This document shows, in pieces, positions 26,912 to 36,373 of a stretch of 48,625 bases of DNA. The stretch lies in the IMG/VR virus record IMGVR_UViG_3300033182_001244, positions 1-48,625 of that record; one strand, written 5' to 3'. This stretch comes from a virus. Within the stretch, counting starts at the first letter, position 1. Each line of letters opens with the position of its first letter. A program made the translations under genes and the position numbers. Below the pieces are notes generated by a model. That model was not told the DNA's origin, did not search any database, and saw nothing but the letters and a program-made list of their open reading frames with translations.

Positions 26912-29900
26912 CTATGTTGTAAATTGTCCAAAATTTTGATCTGAATTCAGAGCAACATTTTCAGTATTTTTCAATCCTGTAAATAATTTGACATAAAAAA
27001 AATCAGGTGTCGCTAACGGTTCTTCATGATTCATAATTAATACATTATCGTTTTCACCTGTTACATAAAAAGAAGTTGTCAAAGGAACTAAACTAGTAAA
27101 ACTTGAGTCGCTAAATATTCCTATAGAAGTAGTGGAATACTCATATGTGCCTATTTTTTCATTAAATGTAAATATTAATGGTGTATCAACCGTTATATTT
27201 GTTAATTCAGAATTTTCATCGGTCAAGTAAACCAATCTTCCACTGGTATATATACCAATAGAAATGCATTTAAATTCATCATTCGTCTCTACAGTTGCAG
27301 CGGATTCCAAATAATACTCAGAACCTAATTTTATTTTACCTTTAGATTCTACAGTATTTTTTATTCTTAAATTTAGGTCGATCCCTTGGGTCAAATGCAC
27401 ATTGGGATAAAACAAAGGCTGAAACTCGAATGTAGTATCATTTTTAGATCTAATAAAATTAGATGATAACGGAACACAACTAGAAAAGTTTAAAGATTCT
27501 TGGATCAAATGGTGAGAACCAGGACTTATGTCTTCAAAAGTTACAATATCACCATCTTCGTATAAAATATCGCCCCCCGATGTATATCCATCAAAAGATA
27601 GTAAAATATTAGATTTACTATCAGGTAATGATGAATTTGGCACCTTAATGGAATCTACATTCATCGTTTGATTAAATTCAATAATAACATTTGATAAAAC
27701 ATCTATATCTGTTTTAACAGATCCCTGGGAATCAAGAGTTATCAATGATGCATCATTTTTCCTCATTTTAACTGTTGCGGTCAAATCAGTAGTTGCGGTA
27801 GTAAATCCTGCATTTGAATAATCAACAGGATCATTTAACAATCCATATGAATTATTTCTAATACCTTTAATCCGATCTCCATTTATTAATGGGTGCAACT
27901 CATTAAATAATGTATATAATAATTTCTTAGTGCTCGAAGAATATGTTATTACAGTCATTTCGGATGGTTCAGTTATTGAAGCACTTTGAATCGAAAATGC
28001 AGCATCATTTTTATTTTCTATTTCACATATTTCTCCTGGAAGTATGTTTTTAATAATTCCACCACTAGAAGGTATCTCATTATAAAAAATTTCGTCTAGT
28101 GTAGAAAAATCTTCTAATAACAATTTACTATTGTCCGTAATATCTGACGCAGTTTCTAATATCAGATAACCAATATTTTCTAAAATAAATTCACCACCAT
28201 AATTTAAATCAGATATATAGCCTTTTCCTGTTGATGTTAAACCAACAAATTCATCGCCCGTTTCTATACTACCACGATTCGACCTAACAATTAATTTTCT
28301 TGATCCTCTTAATAATTCTCCTTCCTCATATCCCAAATCAGCGGAAGGAACTTCTTTCATCGTTAAACTTCTAATATTCGTAATAAATTCTTTTTCTAAT
28401 TTATTGGTATCTATTGCGGTATCACCAACCTCTGTTGTAACTTTAAGCACATAATTAGAATTTCCTGATAAATTTGACATTAATGCAAAAGTATAAGTAT
28501 CATTAACATCAATAGTTTGTGATGCCTGTGGTTGTGATGCAAATTGAACAACCGAAGCAAAATTATCGCAAGACAATTGAACAGAACCTTTAGGTCTAGT
28601 ATCTGTTGTATTAACTGTAATTGTATCAGCATTCATACTTTCTGAAAATTGTATTACTAAATTCTCACCAGATAAATCTAAACTAACTGAAGTTAAATTC
28701 AGGGGGTCATCAATTTCGCTTGATGTATCGCTATATAATACGGCCCCAGATATCTGTGATGATGCTGAACTAGTAAAGTAAACTTTTTTGATGGTTGGCG
28801 GAAAAACATCTCCAAATAAAATTTCTTCCTTATTTGTTTGGGAATTATATATTTTAAAACCTAATGGTATGGAGTTCGTTATATAATCAGAACTAATATT
28901 TGTCCCACCCAAATCTTGTATCGAGTTCTTAACTTTTATTTTAAATGCTTTTCCCATTGAAAAATTTGTTACATCAATTGCAAAATATGAATTACCTGTA
29001 TTTGCTGTTATAGATTTACAAGGTATTAATGTTTCAAAATCATCATAAGATAATTGTATTGTGCTGTCAAATGCGGACTCTTCGTTTTCTAGGTCGATTG
29101 TCTTATCTGTACCATCGGCATAATAAATTTTTGATGTATCAGCAACACAAACAGTAGAAGTGTTCATAGATTGTGAAAATTTTACAAAAACAGTATTATA
29201 TTTTTCATAATAACTATTTTCACTCTCGTAAAGATAAAGTCTAAAATTACCGGTTGCCGATATTGGAGAAGTATCTGTAATATTATCTGAATCATCTAAA
29301 GTTATAGAAAATATAGTATCACTATTGATTTCACTTATCTCAAATATACCATTAAAAATAGATTCATTCGCTCCAGTTATATAAATTGAATCATTTTTAT
29401 TAAAAGTGTGCGGATGATTCACAACAATTCTAGCCTCAGTTAACGAAATTCTAGTATACGTGGAAATCAATAATTTTGCTGTAAAATTTTCATCTGACCC
29501 TGGCAGTGTAGTTATAACTGTAGGCGCTGAAGAGTTAAATGGATGGTTGGTTATATTAAAAATAGGGATAGAATTTGATGTTATATAATTTCTGATTATT
29601 AAATTATCATATTCAATATCTAAAATAGAATTATTCGAAAATCCATTATCAATTATTAAACCATCATCATTAATTGTATGAAATCTTGTCAATTTATTAT
29701 TTTTGTTTTGTTGACCAAAAAACTTACCTTTGGGTAAATTACTAGATTGACCGCTTGTGTCTTTAATCGACTCAAAAGAAACATTTAATAAATCAGAATT
29801 ATCAAGTGATACATTATTAATTGTTGGGCGAGTTTCGATTTTCTCTGCCATTGTATATGTTATCGTAGATGTTCCAGTTGTAGTTTGAGATGTCGAGACT

Positions 29901-31069
29901 ATAATATCATGCCGCATAAAATTAACATAGTAGTTTAAATATCCAGCTACTCCGGCAGTAGTTATTGAATTGTCGATCTCAAAAGTATCATTTGTCAACT
30001 TTGTAACTGTATATAATCCTTCAGATAATCCCGACCCACTTACAATATCATAAATTGTGATTTCATCACCAGTGTCTAATTTATGGTCTGAAGAAGTTAC
30101 AACTGTAGGTTCAGATGTTGAAAATGCAACATTTAATTTATATGATTCTTTTCTCAATTGATATTTTATATTTTTACTTTCATCAATACTTATAATATCA
30201 GCAACAACTGGACCTGTTGTTTTATCTTTTCTCGAAATTCTTAATCCAGCAGCAACATCCAATCTTTCATCGCCATCATCAATAGTTTCAGAATCATCAT
30301 ATAATTTTACATTGAATCCATCGTAAAATTTATCAGATTTTAAGATCATAGATTTTGTATTATCTGTAGTGAAACCTTTTAAACTTGAAACATCAAAACT
30401 TAATGATTGACCATTCTCATCTTTTATATCGTTTTTTGATATGTTGATAAAATATGTTAAATTTGATGATAAATTAACAATTGGTTCTATAGTATAAATT
30501 TGTGTGTTTGAATCTTCAAAATTAGGAATTGTTTTAAATTCAACAATTTGGACATCTGAACCGGTTACTGAATCAGTCGATGAATCATCAGCTAACACTG
30601 ACGGAGGTTTTGCTTTAAATCCTGCTATATTATTAGTGATCGTTTCGGAAATATCGGCAGATCCCTCTGAATCGGCAGATCCCTCTGAATCGGCAGATCC
30701 CTCTGAATCGGCAGATCCCTCTGAATCGGCAGATCCCTCTGAATCGGCAGATCCCTCTGAATCGGCAGATCCTGAACTATCTTCCGATTCAGATATAAAA
30801 GTTGAATTGACAATATGAGTTAATACTAAACTACCTCTTTTTCCTCTTTTAGATTCTTCTATATTTTTATCATTTGTATAAACACTTACTGTATCGGGAT
30901 CTAAAGGATTTGTAAATATTATCTTAAAATCCACATCAATAGGAACAAATATCGTTTTATTCTCATAATCATAATCAGAATATTCACCTAAATTATCATA
31001 AGAAAAATCTTCTAATATTTGTTCACCATTTTCAATTCTGCTTGTTTTACCGCTTCTATTGTACGCCAT
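26912..31069 (-). CDS. 1385-residue structural protein with bacterial Ig-like (Big_5/SbsA type) domains
   Basis: I see about five copies of a strand pair typical of SbsA-like Ig domains. They read IDVDFKIIFTNPLDPDTVSV (about residues 44-63), FVKFSQSMNTSTVCV, LVIQFSESMNADTITV, VIIEFNQTMNVDSIKV and PLIFTFNEKIGTYEY. Between them are other shared modules, including HKLDTGDEITIYDI, HTFNKNDSIYITGANESIFNG and EFVGLTSTGKGYISDL, and (I/L)LEN/LLLEDF strands. Residues 100-135 are six perfect GSADSE repeats flanked by a very acidic serine-rich linker. There is no signal peptide or membrane segment, so it is presumably virion-borne, perhaps a fibre or adhesin of the baseplate edge. The ATG overlaps the stop of the preceding gene (TAATG) with GGAG upstream. 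Confidence 0.82.
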   Translation of the reverse strand: MAYNRSGKTSRIENGEQILEDFSYDNLGEYSDYDYENKTIFVPIDVDFKIIFTNPLDPDTVSVYTNDKNIEESKRGKRGSLVLTHIVNSTFISESEDSSGSADSEGSADSEGSADSEGSADSEGSADSEGSADSEGSADISETITNNIAGFKAKPPSVLADDSSTDSVTGSDVQIVEFKTIPNFEDSNTQIYTIEPIVNLSSNLTYFINISKNDIKDENGQSLSFDVSSLKGFTTDNTKSMILKSDKFYDGFNVKLYDDSETIDDGDERLDVAAGLRISRKDKTTGPVVADIISIDESKNIKYQLRKESYKLNVAFSTSEPTVVTSSDHKLDTGDEITIYDIVSGSGLSEGLYTVTKLTNDTFEIDNSITTAGVAGYLNYYVNFMRHDIIVSTSQTTTGTSTITYTMAEKIETRPTINNVSLDNSDLLNVSFESIKDTSGQSSNLPKGKFFGQQNKNNKLTRFHTINDDGLIIDNGFSNNSILDIEYDNLIIRNYITSNSIPIFNITNHPFNSSAPTVITTLPGSDENFTAKLLISTYTRISLTEARIVVNHPHTFNKNDSIYITGANESIFNGIFEISEINSDTIFSITLDDSDNITDTSPISATGNFRLYLYESENSYYEKYNTVFVKFSQSMNTSTVCVADTSKIYYADGTDKTIDLENEESAFDSTIQLSYDDFETLIPCKSITANTGNSYFAIDVTNFSMGKAFKIKVKNSIQDLGGTNISSDYITNSIPLGFKIYNSQTNKEEILFGDVFPPTIKKVYFTSSASSQISGAVLYSDTSSEIDDPLNLTSVSLDLSGENLVIQFSESMNADTITVNTTDTRPKGSVQLSCDNFASVVQFASQPQASQTIDVNDTYTFALMSNLSGNSNYVLKVTTEVGDTAIDTNKLEKEFITNIRSLTMKEVPSADLGYEEGELLRGSRKLIVRSNRGSIETGDEFVGLTSTGKGYISDLNYGGEFILENIGYLILETASDITDNSKLLLEDFSTLDEIFYNEIPSSGGIIKNILPGEICEIENKNDAAFSIQSASITEPSEMTVITYSSSTKKLLYTLFNELHPLINGDRIKGIRNNSYGLLNDPVDYSNAGFTTATTDLTATVKMRKNDASLITLDSQGSVKTDIDVLSNVIIEFNQTMNVDSIKVPNSSLPDSKSNILLSFDGYTSGGDILYEDGDIVTFEDISPGSHHLIQESLNFSSCVPLSSNFIRSKNDTTFEFQPLFYPNVHLTQGIDLNLRIKNTVESKGKIKLGSEYYLESAATVETNDEFKCISIGIYTSGRLVYLTDENSELTNITVDTPLIFTFNEKIGTYEYSTTSIGIFSDSSFTSLVPLTTSFYVTGENDNVLIMNHEEPLATPDFFYVKLFTGLKNTENVALNSDQNFGQFTT
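30654..30773 (-). repeat. Perfect 18-bp tandem repeat, 6.7 copies
   Basis: Six identical 18-bp units and a 12-bp partial unit encode GSADSE repeats in the Ig-like protein. The unit is about 56% G+C, well above its surroundings. Because 18 is a multiple of 3, copy-number change keeps the frame. It also leaves other frames open, which produces shadow ORFs on both strands. Confidence 0.97.
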
Positions 31070-32142
31070 TAAATGAACTCCACACTATCTATGGTTGTTT
31101 GACTGACTAAAAATGGATATTGTGTTTTGTATTCATCGTCCATTCTTATATTTTCATTACTCATGACGTTTTTATTTACTTTAACATTGTATCTTGCATC
31201 ACTAGTAGATTTTAAAGAGTTCACAGGTGTAAATATTACACTGTAAATTTGTTTTCCGTTTATAGTCGTCTCTGCAATACCTGGATTAACGAAAAATGGT
31301 ATTCGTTTAGTGCTATCATCAATATTATCACCCAAATATAAAATTACAGAATCATCTATACCAGGAACAGATATATTCGTTGAGTCTACTGTTCCTGTTA
31401 TTATCAAAGATGATTGTTTTATTTTTGGAGAGACATCAACATCTCTTCCCTGTACTTCCGACAGTTTAAGGATCTCATCTTGAGTCAATTCATCTGAGTT
31501 ATTTGTAAAATTTACTTTAATTTTAGTTGTCTTACTCGCTACAATATCTCTTTCATTCAAACTCACATATTGATTATCTTCATCTTGCACTTCAATACTA
31601 TAGACATATGGCTTTAATTTGCTCACAATCGTGTCATCTCCGCCACTCAAATTAGATATAAAACTCTTACCGAAAGTCTCTAATGTAGAATAATCAGAAA
31701 CAAATTTATTCCATAATTCATAGTCAGAACCCGCTGCGTACAATACAATGCCACCGCAATATTTTAAATTATTTAATTCGGAAAAACTGACATATTTTGG
31801 CTCTTTTGTATTTCGATCAGGATGTACAAGAGAAGGTTTTAAAGTTCTTGTGGTTACAGTTTCGGACAATCCTGTCACTGGATTTATTAATGGGTATGTT
31901 TCCTCAACTTGTTCTAATGATACGGTGGGCAAAGATTCTCCCTCGATATATTCAATTTTTGATCCTTTCAAATCTTCTATAAACCCATTTATTCCTCTGG
32001 AACCTTTAAATTGTGCGCTATAAATTCCCGTTCCATTTAATCCATTAGCAAGAGATTGTAATAATTTTTGAATCTTTTGATTCAAATCAGTCAATTTTTT
32101 TATCATTCTCTCTAAAAACGCAATACTTCTCTCTAATCTCAA
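31069..32142 (-). CDS. Unassigned structural protein, possibly split from the gene before it
   Basis: The longest frame is 357 residues. It starts with TTG at 32142, directly after the TAA of the previous gene and in the same frame. An ATG at 32106 (13th codon, GAGAG just upstream) is the more ordinary start and would give 345 residues. The N-terminus is a long amphipathic helix with leucine heptads (LERMIKKLTDLNQKIQKLLQSL), then GTGIYSAQFKGSRGINGFI and, near residue 130, YCGGIVLYAAGSDYELWNKFVSDY. I recall this combination of helical hairpin, TG(I/V)Y strand and AAG.D segment from large tail structural proteins of other myophages, but cannot name a family. The C-terminal half is beta-rich and ends in TTIDSVEFI. 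Confidence 0.65.
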   Translation of the reverse strand: MRLERSIAFLERMIKKLTDLNQKIQKLLQSLANGLNGTGIYSAQFKGSRGINGFIEDLKGSKIEYIEGESLPTVSLEQVEETYPLINPVTGLSETVTTRTLKPSLVHPDRNTKEPKYVSFSELNNLKYCGGIVLYAAGSDYELWNKFVSDYSTLETFGKSFISNLSGGDDTIVSKLKPYVYSIEVQDEDNQYVSLNERDIVASKTTKIKVNFTNNSDELTQDEILKLSEVQGRDVDVSPKIKQSSLIITGTVDSTNISVPGIDDSVILYLGDNIDDSTKRIPFFVNPGIAETTINGKQIYSVIFTPVNSLKSTSDARYNVKVNKNVMSNENIRMDDEYKTQYPFLVSQTTIDSVEFI

Positions 32143-34203
32143 TTATATATCATTTTTTACCCAACCCTTGATACCCTCAACTTCATCTATAATATCACCA
32201 ATCACTTCACCATATATTGGAAACAATTCCTGCACTCTTAAAAATTGCCAATTTGGTGGATTGCCCATTTTTACTTTATACGTCTCAAAAAAAGGATGTG
32301 TAACAGTATTATGTTCCCAAGCAAACTTTTTTCTATTCGGAACATTTATCAATAGATCAACGCCTTCAGACTCTATTCCACTACTCGTAATTCTACCAAG
32401 TTCGATTGAAATTACATTCATATAAACCACAGAACCCAATTTATCTCTCACAAATAAAATGTCTTCAATATTTGCATTGGAAACTGGTTTGTCGGCAATA
32501 TATATTTCTTTAATTACTAAATTCATACCTAATGATGGTACAATTTTACTAAGTTTTCTTAAATCATAAAAATCATTTTGCACCCACGAATTATCACTTT
32601 CAAAACTTGGTGTCGAATTAAAAATATAAGGATGTTTTACAATAGCGCCTTTTTTTAATTTTTTTGAAACAAAATTAACCATTTCATTTATAAAACTTTT
32701 ATTATTGATCAAAAAATAATCAAAATAAATTCTATCACCTAAAGTGCTAAATGTAGAATTAAATTTAGAATCTATTGAATCTGAAAAAATAGGAAAAACA
32801 TCTGTAATTATTTTATTATCATCACTTATAGTTCCACGAAATTCATTTGAAATATTTAATAAAGCAGTTGCATCAATGCCCGGAAAAAACATTGGAATTT
32901 GATTTTGAGGTGCAAAATTTTCCAAATGTTCATCTGGAATATTATTTACAATTTTATTATTAGATTTATCAGTTAATTGTGCAATTTGCTTTTGAAGTGC
33001 TATCTTATCTATCGTATCTTGATTAATCCCAGTTTTTTTGATGATATTACCGCCAACATTTGGAGTATTTGATTTTTTTATTTTACCTCTAACATTTTTA
33101 ACTATTACAATATTAGGGCCTGCTAATTGTCCATTGGCAATTTTTATATTTTTATGCTCAATCACTTCAGCCGAAAAATCACTTGCCCAGCCATTATCTT
33201 GTGTTATTATATCGCCAGGTTGAAACATAGGTAAAACTGCCATATCAGCATGATTTGATGATTTGTATATCTTATCGGGTATATGTTTTCTAGGTGATAC
33301 ATCATTATTATAAAATAATTTTGCAGAAATACTACTATCAACGGTTCCATTTAAAATACAAGGATATCCCAATTCAATTTCAAACAATTTATTGTCAGAT
33401 TTTTCTCGTTTTTTTGCTCTTTGCACTTCATCATACAAAAGACCCCCAAAAAAATCAGCAAAAGTCTGTAAAATTTGAGTCAATTCACTAAAAGATGGTA
33501 ATGCAAAAAACATAACCGATGCGTTATATTTACCAGTACCAGTAGGACGATCTTTATCATTAATATCTGAAAAAGATCTAGTAACAATATCAATAAATTG
33601 AGATGGTGTTAATTCTCTTTTATTTAAAAATTTAGAAATTACTTGTAAAACATCATAAGTGATTGGATATTCATTTTTCCACAATGAAGGATTTATCATG
33701 GTCATAACACCATTTAGTGCGCCCATGACACCATCCTGAGATAGAACTTTCGTTCTATCGCTGTCAGGAATATCATCCGGTGTTACTAGTCTACTCCTTC
33801 TTCTAGTCGTTTGTGGAACTATGAGACCAGATTCTTGATCAAATTCAACATCAACATTATGATTAATATAAGACGCAAGTGATAAAATACCTTGTGCGAG
33901 TTTTGATGGATCAAATTCAGGAGGTTTTACTCCGCTTTCCCAAGGCCAAACCGACAACGAACCAGCACCGATATTTTTTAAATCCTCCAAAGTATCAATC
34001 AAAGAATCTAACATTGGTATTAGTACAGCAGAAATTGGATCTGCCAATGTATTTAAATATACCTTTGCTACATTAAACACTGATACTAAACCCTCAATTA
34101 CATCAGCAAAATTACTACCAAATTCACCCACACTTTTTACAAAATTAACAACATTTGAATCTGCCGCACTAAATACCGATTTGTTTTTCTTAAACTGGGT
34201 CAT
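32143..34203 (-). CDS. Unassigned 686-residue structural protein
   Basis: The N-terminal 85 residues are strongly helical (VVNFVKSVGEFGSNFADVIEGLVSVFNVAKVY, then ISAVLIPMLDSLIDTLEDL) and could form an amphipathic bundle. The middle contains an MFFALPSFSELTQILQTFADFFGGLL segment and a charged stretch. The last third (FFETYKVKMGNPPNWQFLRVQELFPIYGEV) looks like a tail structural protein. I recognise no family with certainty. It lies after gp5 and a 59-residue ORF, before the Ig-like protein. The ATG overlaps the stop of the small ORF by 14 bases, with AGAGG upstream. Its stop codon TAA is followed at once, in the same frame, by the next ORF, so the two could be one ancestral protein of over 1000 residues. 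Confidence 0.7.
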   Translation of the reverse strand: MTQFKKNKSVFSAADSNVVNFVKSVGEFGSNFADVIEGLVSVFNVAKVYLNTLADPISAVLIPMLDSLIDTLEDLKNIGAGSLSVWPWESGVKPPEFDPSKLAQGILSLASYINHNVDVEFDQESGLIVPQTTRRRSRLVTPDDIPDSDRTKVLSQDGVMGALNGVMTMINPSLWKNEYPITYDVLQVISKFLNKRELTPSQFIDIVTRSFSDINDKDRPTGTGKYNASVMFFALPSFSELTQILQTFADFFGGLLYDEVQRAKKREKSDNKLFEIELGYPCILNGTVDSSISAKLFYNNDVSPRKHIPDKIYKSSNHADMAVLPMFQPGDIITQDNGWASDFSAEVIEHKNIKIANGQLAGPNIVIVKNVRGKIKKSNTPNVGGNIIKKTGINQDTIDKIALQKQIAQLTDKSNNKIVNNIPDEHLENFAPQNQIPMFFPGIDATALLNISNEFRGTISDDNKIITDVFPIFSDSIDSKFNSTFSTLGDRIYFDYFLINNKSFINEMVNFVSKKLKKGAIVKHPYIFNSTPSFESDNSWVQNDFYDLRKLSKIVPSLGMNLVIKEIYIADKPVSNANIEDILFVRDKLGSVVYMNVISIELGRITSSGIESEGVDLLINVPNRKKFAWEHNTVTHPFFETYKVKMGNPPNWQFLRVQELFPIYGEVIGDIIDEVEGIKGWVKNDI

Positions 34204-34369
34204 TATCTTTTTCCTCTAATTCTTTTCTTTCTGCTTTAGCTTTGTCCAATTCATTGCGAAGAGCTTCTAAAAATATTTTATTAAATTCTAATGTTTGATT
34301 TAATAGATTAATCATCTTATGATTATAGACAGTTCCCTGCTTAAATAATACATCTTCTTTATTGTTCAT
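34190..34369 (-). CDS. 59-residue helical protein between gp5 and the 686-residue gene
   Basis: This short frame reads MNNKEDVLFKQGTVYNHKMI, then a helix of NLLNQTLEFNKIFLEALRNE followed by LDKAKAERKELEEKDNDPV. Its ATG overlaps the gp5 stop (ATGA), and its stop overlaps the start of the next gene by 14 bases, exactly filling an otherwise empty 162-base gap. This chained overlap, with coherent helical and charged composition, argues that it is real. It is predicted as a coiled coil. The function is unknown; a chaperone or small linker protein of the hub is possible. Confidence 0.65.
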   Translation of the reverse strand: MNNKEDVLFKQGTVYNHKMINLLNQTLEFNKIFLEALRNELDKAKAERKELEEKDNDPV

Positions 34370-36372
34370 GATAGTAATTGCACTAAATTTTGCTGTAACA
34401 TTGTAAAATCTGTTAAGTTTAATGGTGTTCCAGATACACCTGTGGCTGTCGGAACCGTTATTTTAGTAATTGCATTTAATAAATTTTCTAAAAATGTTTT
34501 TAGATCTTGACCAAATCCGCTTTTTAATGATAACAACCCAGACTCTTCTATTGTAATTTGCCCTCCAATTAAATTTGACAATTTTATTGATACACCATCA
34601 GTAATATCAACACCCGATAATGAACTAAAATTGATAGGTCCGGTCGGAACATTAATTTCAAATCCTTCTCGACCAATAGAATAAAATTTAATTCCTTTGG
34701 GTGTTTGCGAAAATTCAGATAATGTCCCTAGACCTAATCTCATAAAATGCCCCTCAATTAATGCTGGAAAATTAATATCGTGTTCAATGCTGCCAAATTG
34801 TAAATTCGTAGACTTACCTGCTGTAAAAGTCACACCAGTTATATTTTCCTCAATACTCCTTAATGCTTGTGTTCTCACTTTAGCGGCAGTAGAATTTAAA
34901 AATATATCTCCAGTTGTTGTTATTGTTGCACCCTGTGATTCTAACTGCATATCTCCCGATCTAACAACATATTCGCCAGCATATTCTTGAAACGATTTAG
35001 TTGCTCCAGTGACATTAAAATTTAGACCGAAGATATCAAAGTTTGCCGTATCTTTAGATAATGAACCATTTGACGTAAACATATATTTTGCCGCATAAGA
35101 CATAAACTGATTTTTTCCATTCGAATAAAGAGAAATATCACCGTCATATGCTTGCAGATATATATCTGATTTTTTACCAACAATAACTCTAAAATCTTGA
35201 GATTCGGTGTTTCTAGAATTTACAAATAGATTAAATCCGCCTCCAGTATTTAAATGCTGATTACCAATAACATGTGAAAAACTATCAGCATCAACCATTT
35301 CATATCTATCTCCGACAGTATTTGTAACAAAATCGCCATTCTGATCAAATTCTAAAAAACTATTCGTTCTGTGCAGAAGCCTAATTCTTTCAAATCCTGG
35401 AGAATCGTCCAATTCAAATATGTGTCCACTTTCAGTAAAATTTATATGATTAAACGGATATTCGGGATTAAAATTGTTTGATGGCATATCAAATGTACTA
35501 CCATTTTCATCACAAGGTCCGGCCGATTCTATATCAGAATGAAGATTTCTTCTCGCCTCATTCAATCTAACATTCAAATCGTTAGACTTACTATATACCT
35601 CTGCCATAGGATTCGCCATGCTATTATTTTTTTCAAACTTTATTTTAGTTGATGCGAACAGTGGCGTAGATGGCAAACTCCAAGCGATTCTACCTTCTTT
35701 ATCAAATCCCATATTATCTTCTTTTGGATTCGGAGACCACGCATGTCTGTGATAGATATACTCGCCATTTTCATCTACAACTTTTACTATTCCTCTATCA
35801 GATAATTCATCATACACAAATTCAGCAAATGCTTTTTTATCAATAGTCAATTGATTTTTACCATCAAAAGAATAACCATTCTCCTCAACATGTTTATATT
35901 CAACTATAAATGCTTTCCTACCATCATCATATCTATCAATAAAAAATGGGGGATACGGATATGTCTTTCTCTCAGAGAATGGTCGAGGATCAAAAAAACC
36001 TCTTTCACTGTTCGCAATAGTTCCTGGTATTCCAACACAAGAACCCAGAACGACCGGTTCTTGCGCATCTCTACCATCTCTGAAAAATCCAAATACGTGT
36101 GAACCTTCCATCAATCCAGTGGGAGAAAATCCAACTCCAGATATTCCAGAAGAATGTATAGGGTTAATCACCTGTGCCCAAGGCAGTTCGGCTGTAGGAA
36201 TGCCTTGAGATGTTTTATCATCAGTATGAAAACCAATACATCTAACCTTCACTCTACCCAAGTACAAAGGATCTTTACGATCTTCAACGACACCATACCA
36301 CCAGACAAATCCGTCCAGTCCCATGAAATCTTTAGTATCTATTTCTCTTAATAAATTTGAAAATTTTTCCAT
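34366..36372 (-). CDS. gp5: Baseplate central spike/hub protein gp5, without lysozyme domain
   Basis: gp5 forms the trimeric needle that pierces the outer membrane. The OB-fold at about residues 20-120 is clear: FVWWYGVVEDRKDPLYLGRV, ELPWAQVINPIHSSGISGVG and GSHVFGFFRDGRDAQEPVVLGS. Around residue 315 TESGHIFELDDSPGFERIRLL matches the entry to the T4 gp5 beta-helix, and NQHLNTGGGFNLF continues it. In T4 the region between them is a lysozyme. Here the roughly 190 residues lack the lysozyme Glu-Asp-Thr pattern and have another sequence (KAFAEFVYDELSDRGI, YIYHRHAWSPNPKED). The C-terminal prism is longer than in T4, with looser octapeptide repeats. Length is 668 against 575. It follows gp27 by 1 base, consistent with the gp27-gp5 hub complex. 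Confidence 0.93.
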   Translation of the reverse strand: MEKFSNLLREIDTKDFMGLDGFVWWYGVVEDRKDPLYLGRVKVRCIGFHTDDKTSQGIPTAELPWAQVINPIHSSGISGVGFSPTGLMEGSHVFGFFRDGRDAQEPVVLGSCVGIPGTIANSERGFFDPRPFSERKTYPYPPFFIDRYDDGRKAFIVEYKHVEENGYSFDGKNQLTIDKKAFAEFVYDELSDRGIVKVVDENGEYIYHRHAWSPNPKEDNMGFDKEGRIAWSLPSTPLFASTKIKFEKNNSMANPMAEVYSKSNDLNVRLNEARRNLHSDIESAGPCDENGSTFDMPSNNFNPEYPFNHINFTESGHIFELDDSPGFERIRLLHRTNSFLEFDQNGDFVTNTVGDRYEMVDADSFSHVIGNQHLNTGGGFNLFVNSRNTESQDFRVIVGKKSDIYLQAYDGDISLYSNGKNQFMSYAAKYMFTSNGSLSKDTANFDIFGLNFNVTGATKSFQEYAGEYVVRSGDMQLESQGATITTTGDIFLNSTAAKVRTQALRSIEENITGVTFTAGKSTNLQFGSIEHDINFPALIEGHFMRLGLGTLSEFSQTPKGIKFYSIGREGFEINVPTGPINFSSLSGVDITDGVSIKLSNLIGGQITIEESGLLSLKSGFGQDLKTFLENLLNAITKITVPTATGVSGTPLNLTDFTMLQQNLVQLLS

Positions 36373-36373
36373 T

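Noticed and set aside
30654-30773. Possible CRISPR-like array.
   Set aside because: The 18-bp units are contiguous and identical with no spacers, and they encode GSADSE in frame.
30504-30818. Plus-strand ORF of 104 residues and minus-strand ORF 30625-30813 across the repeat.
   Set aside because: Both are products of an 18-bp repeat, a multiple of three, being stop-free in extra frames. They lie inside the Ig-like gene.
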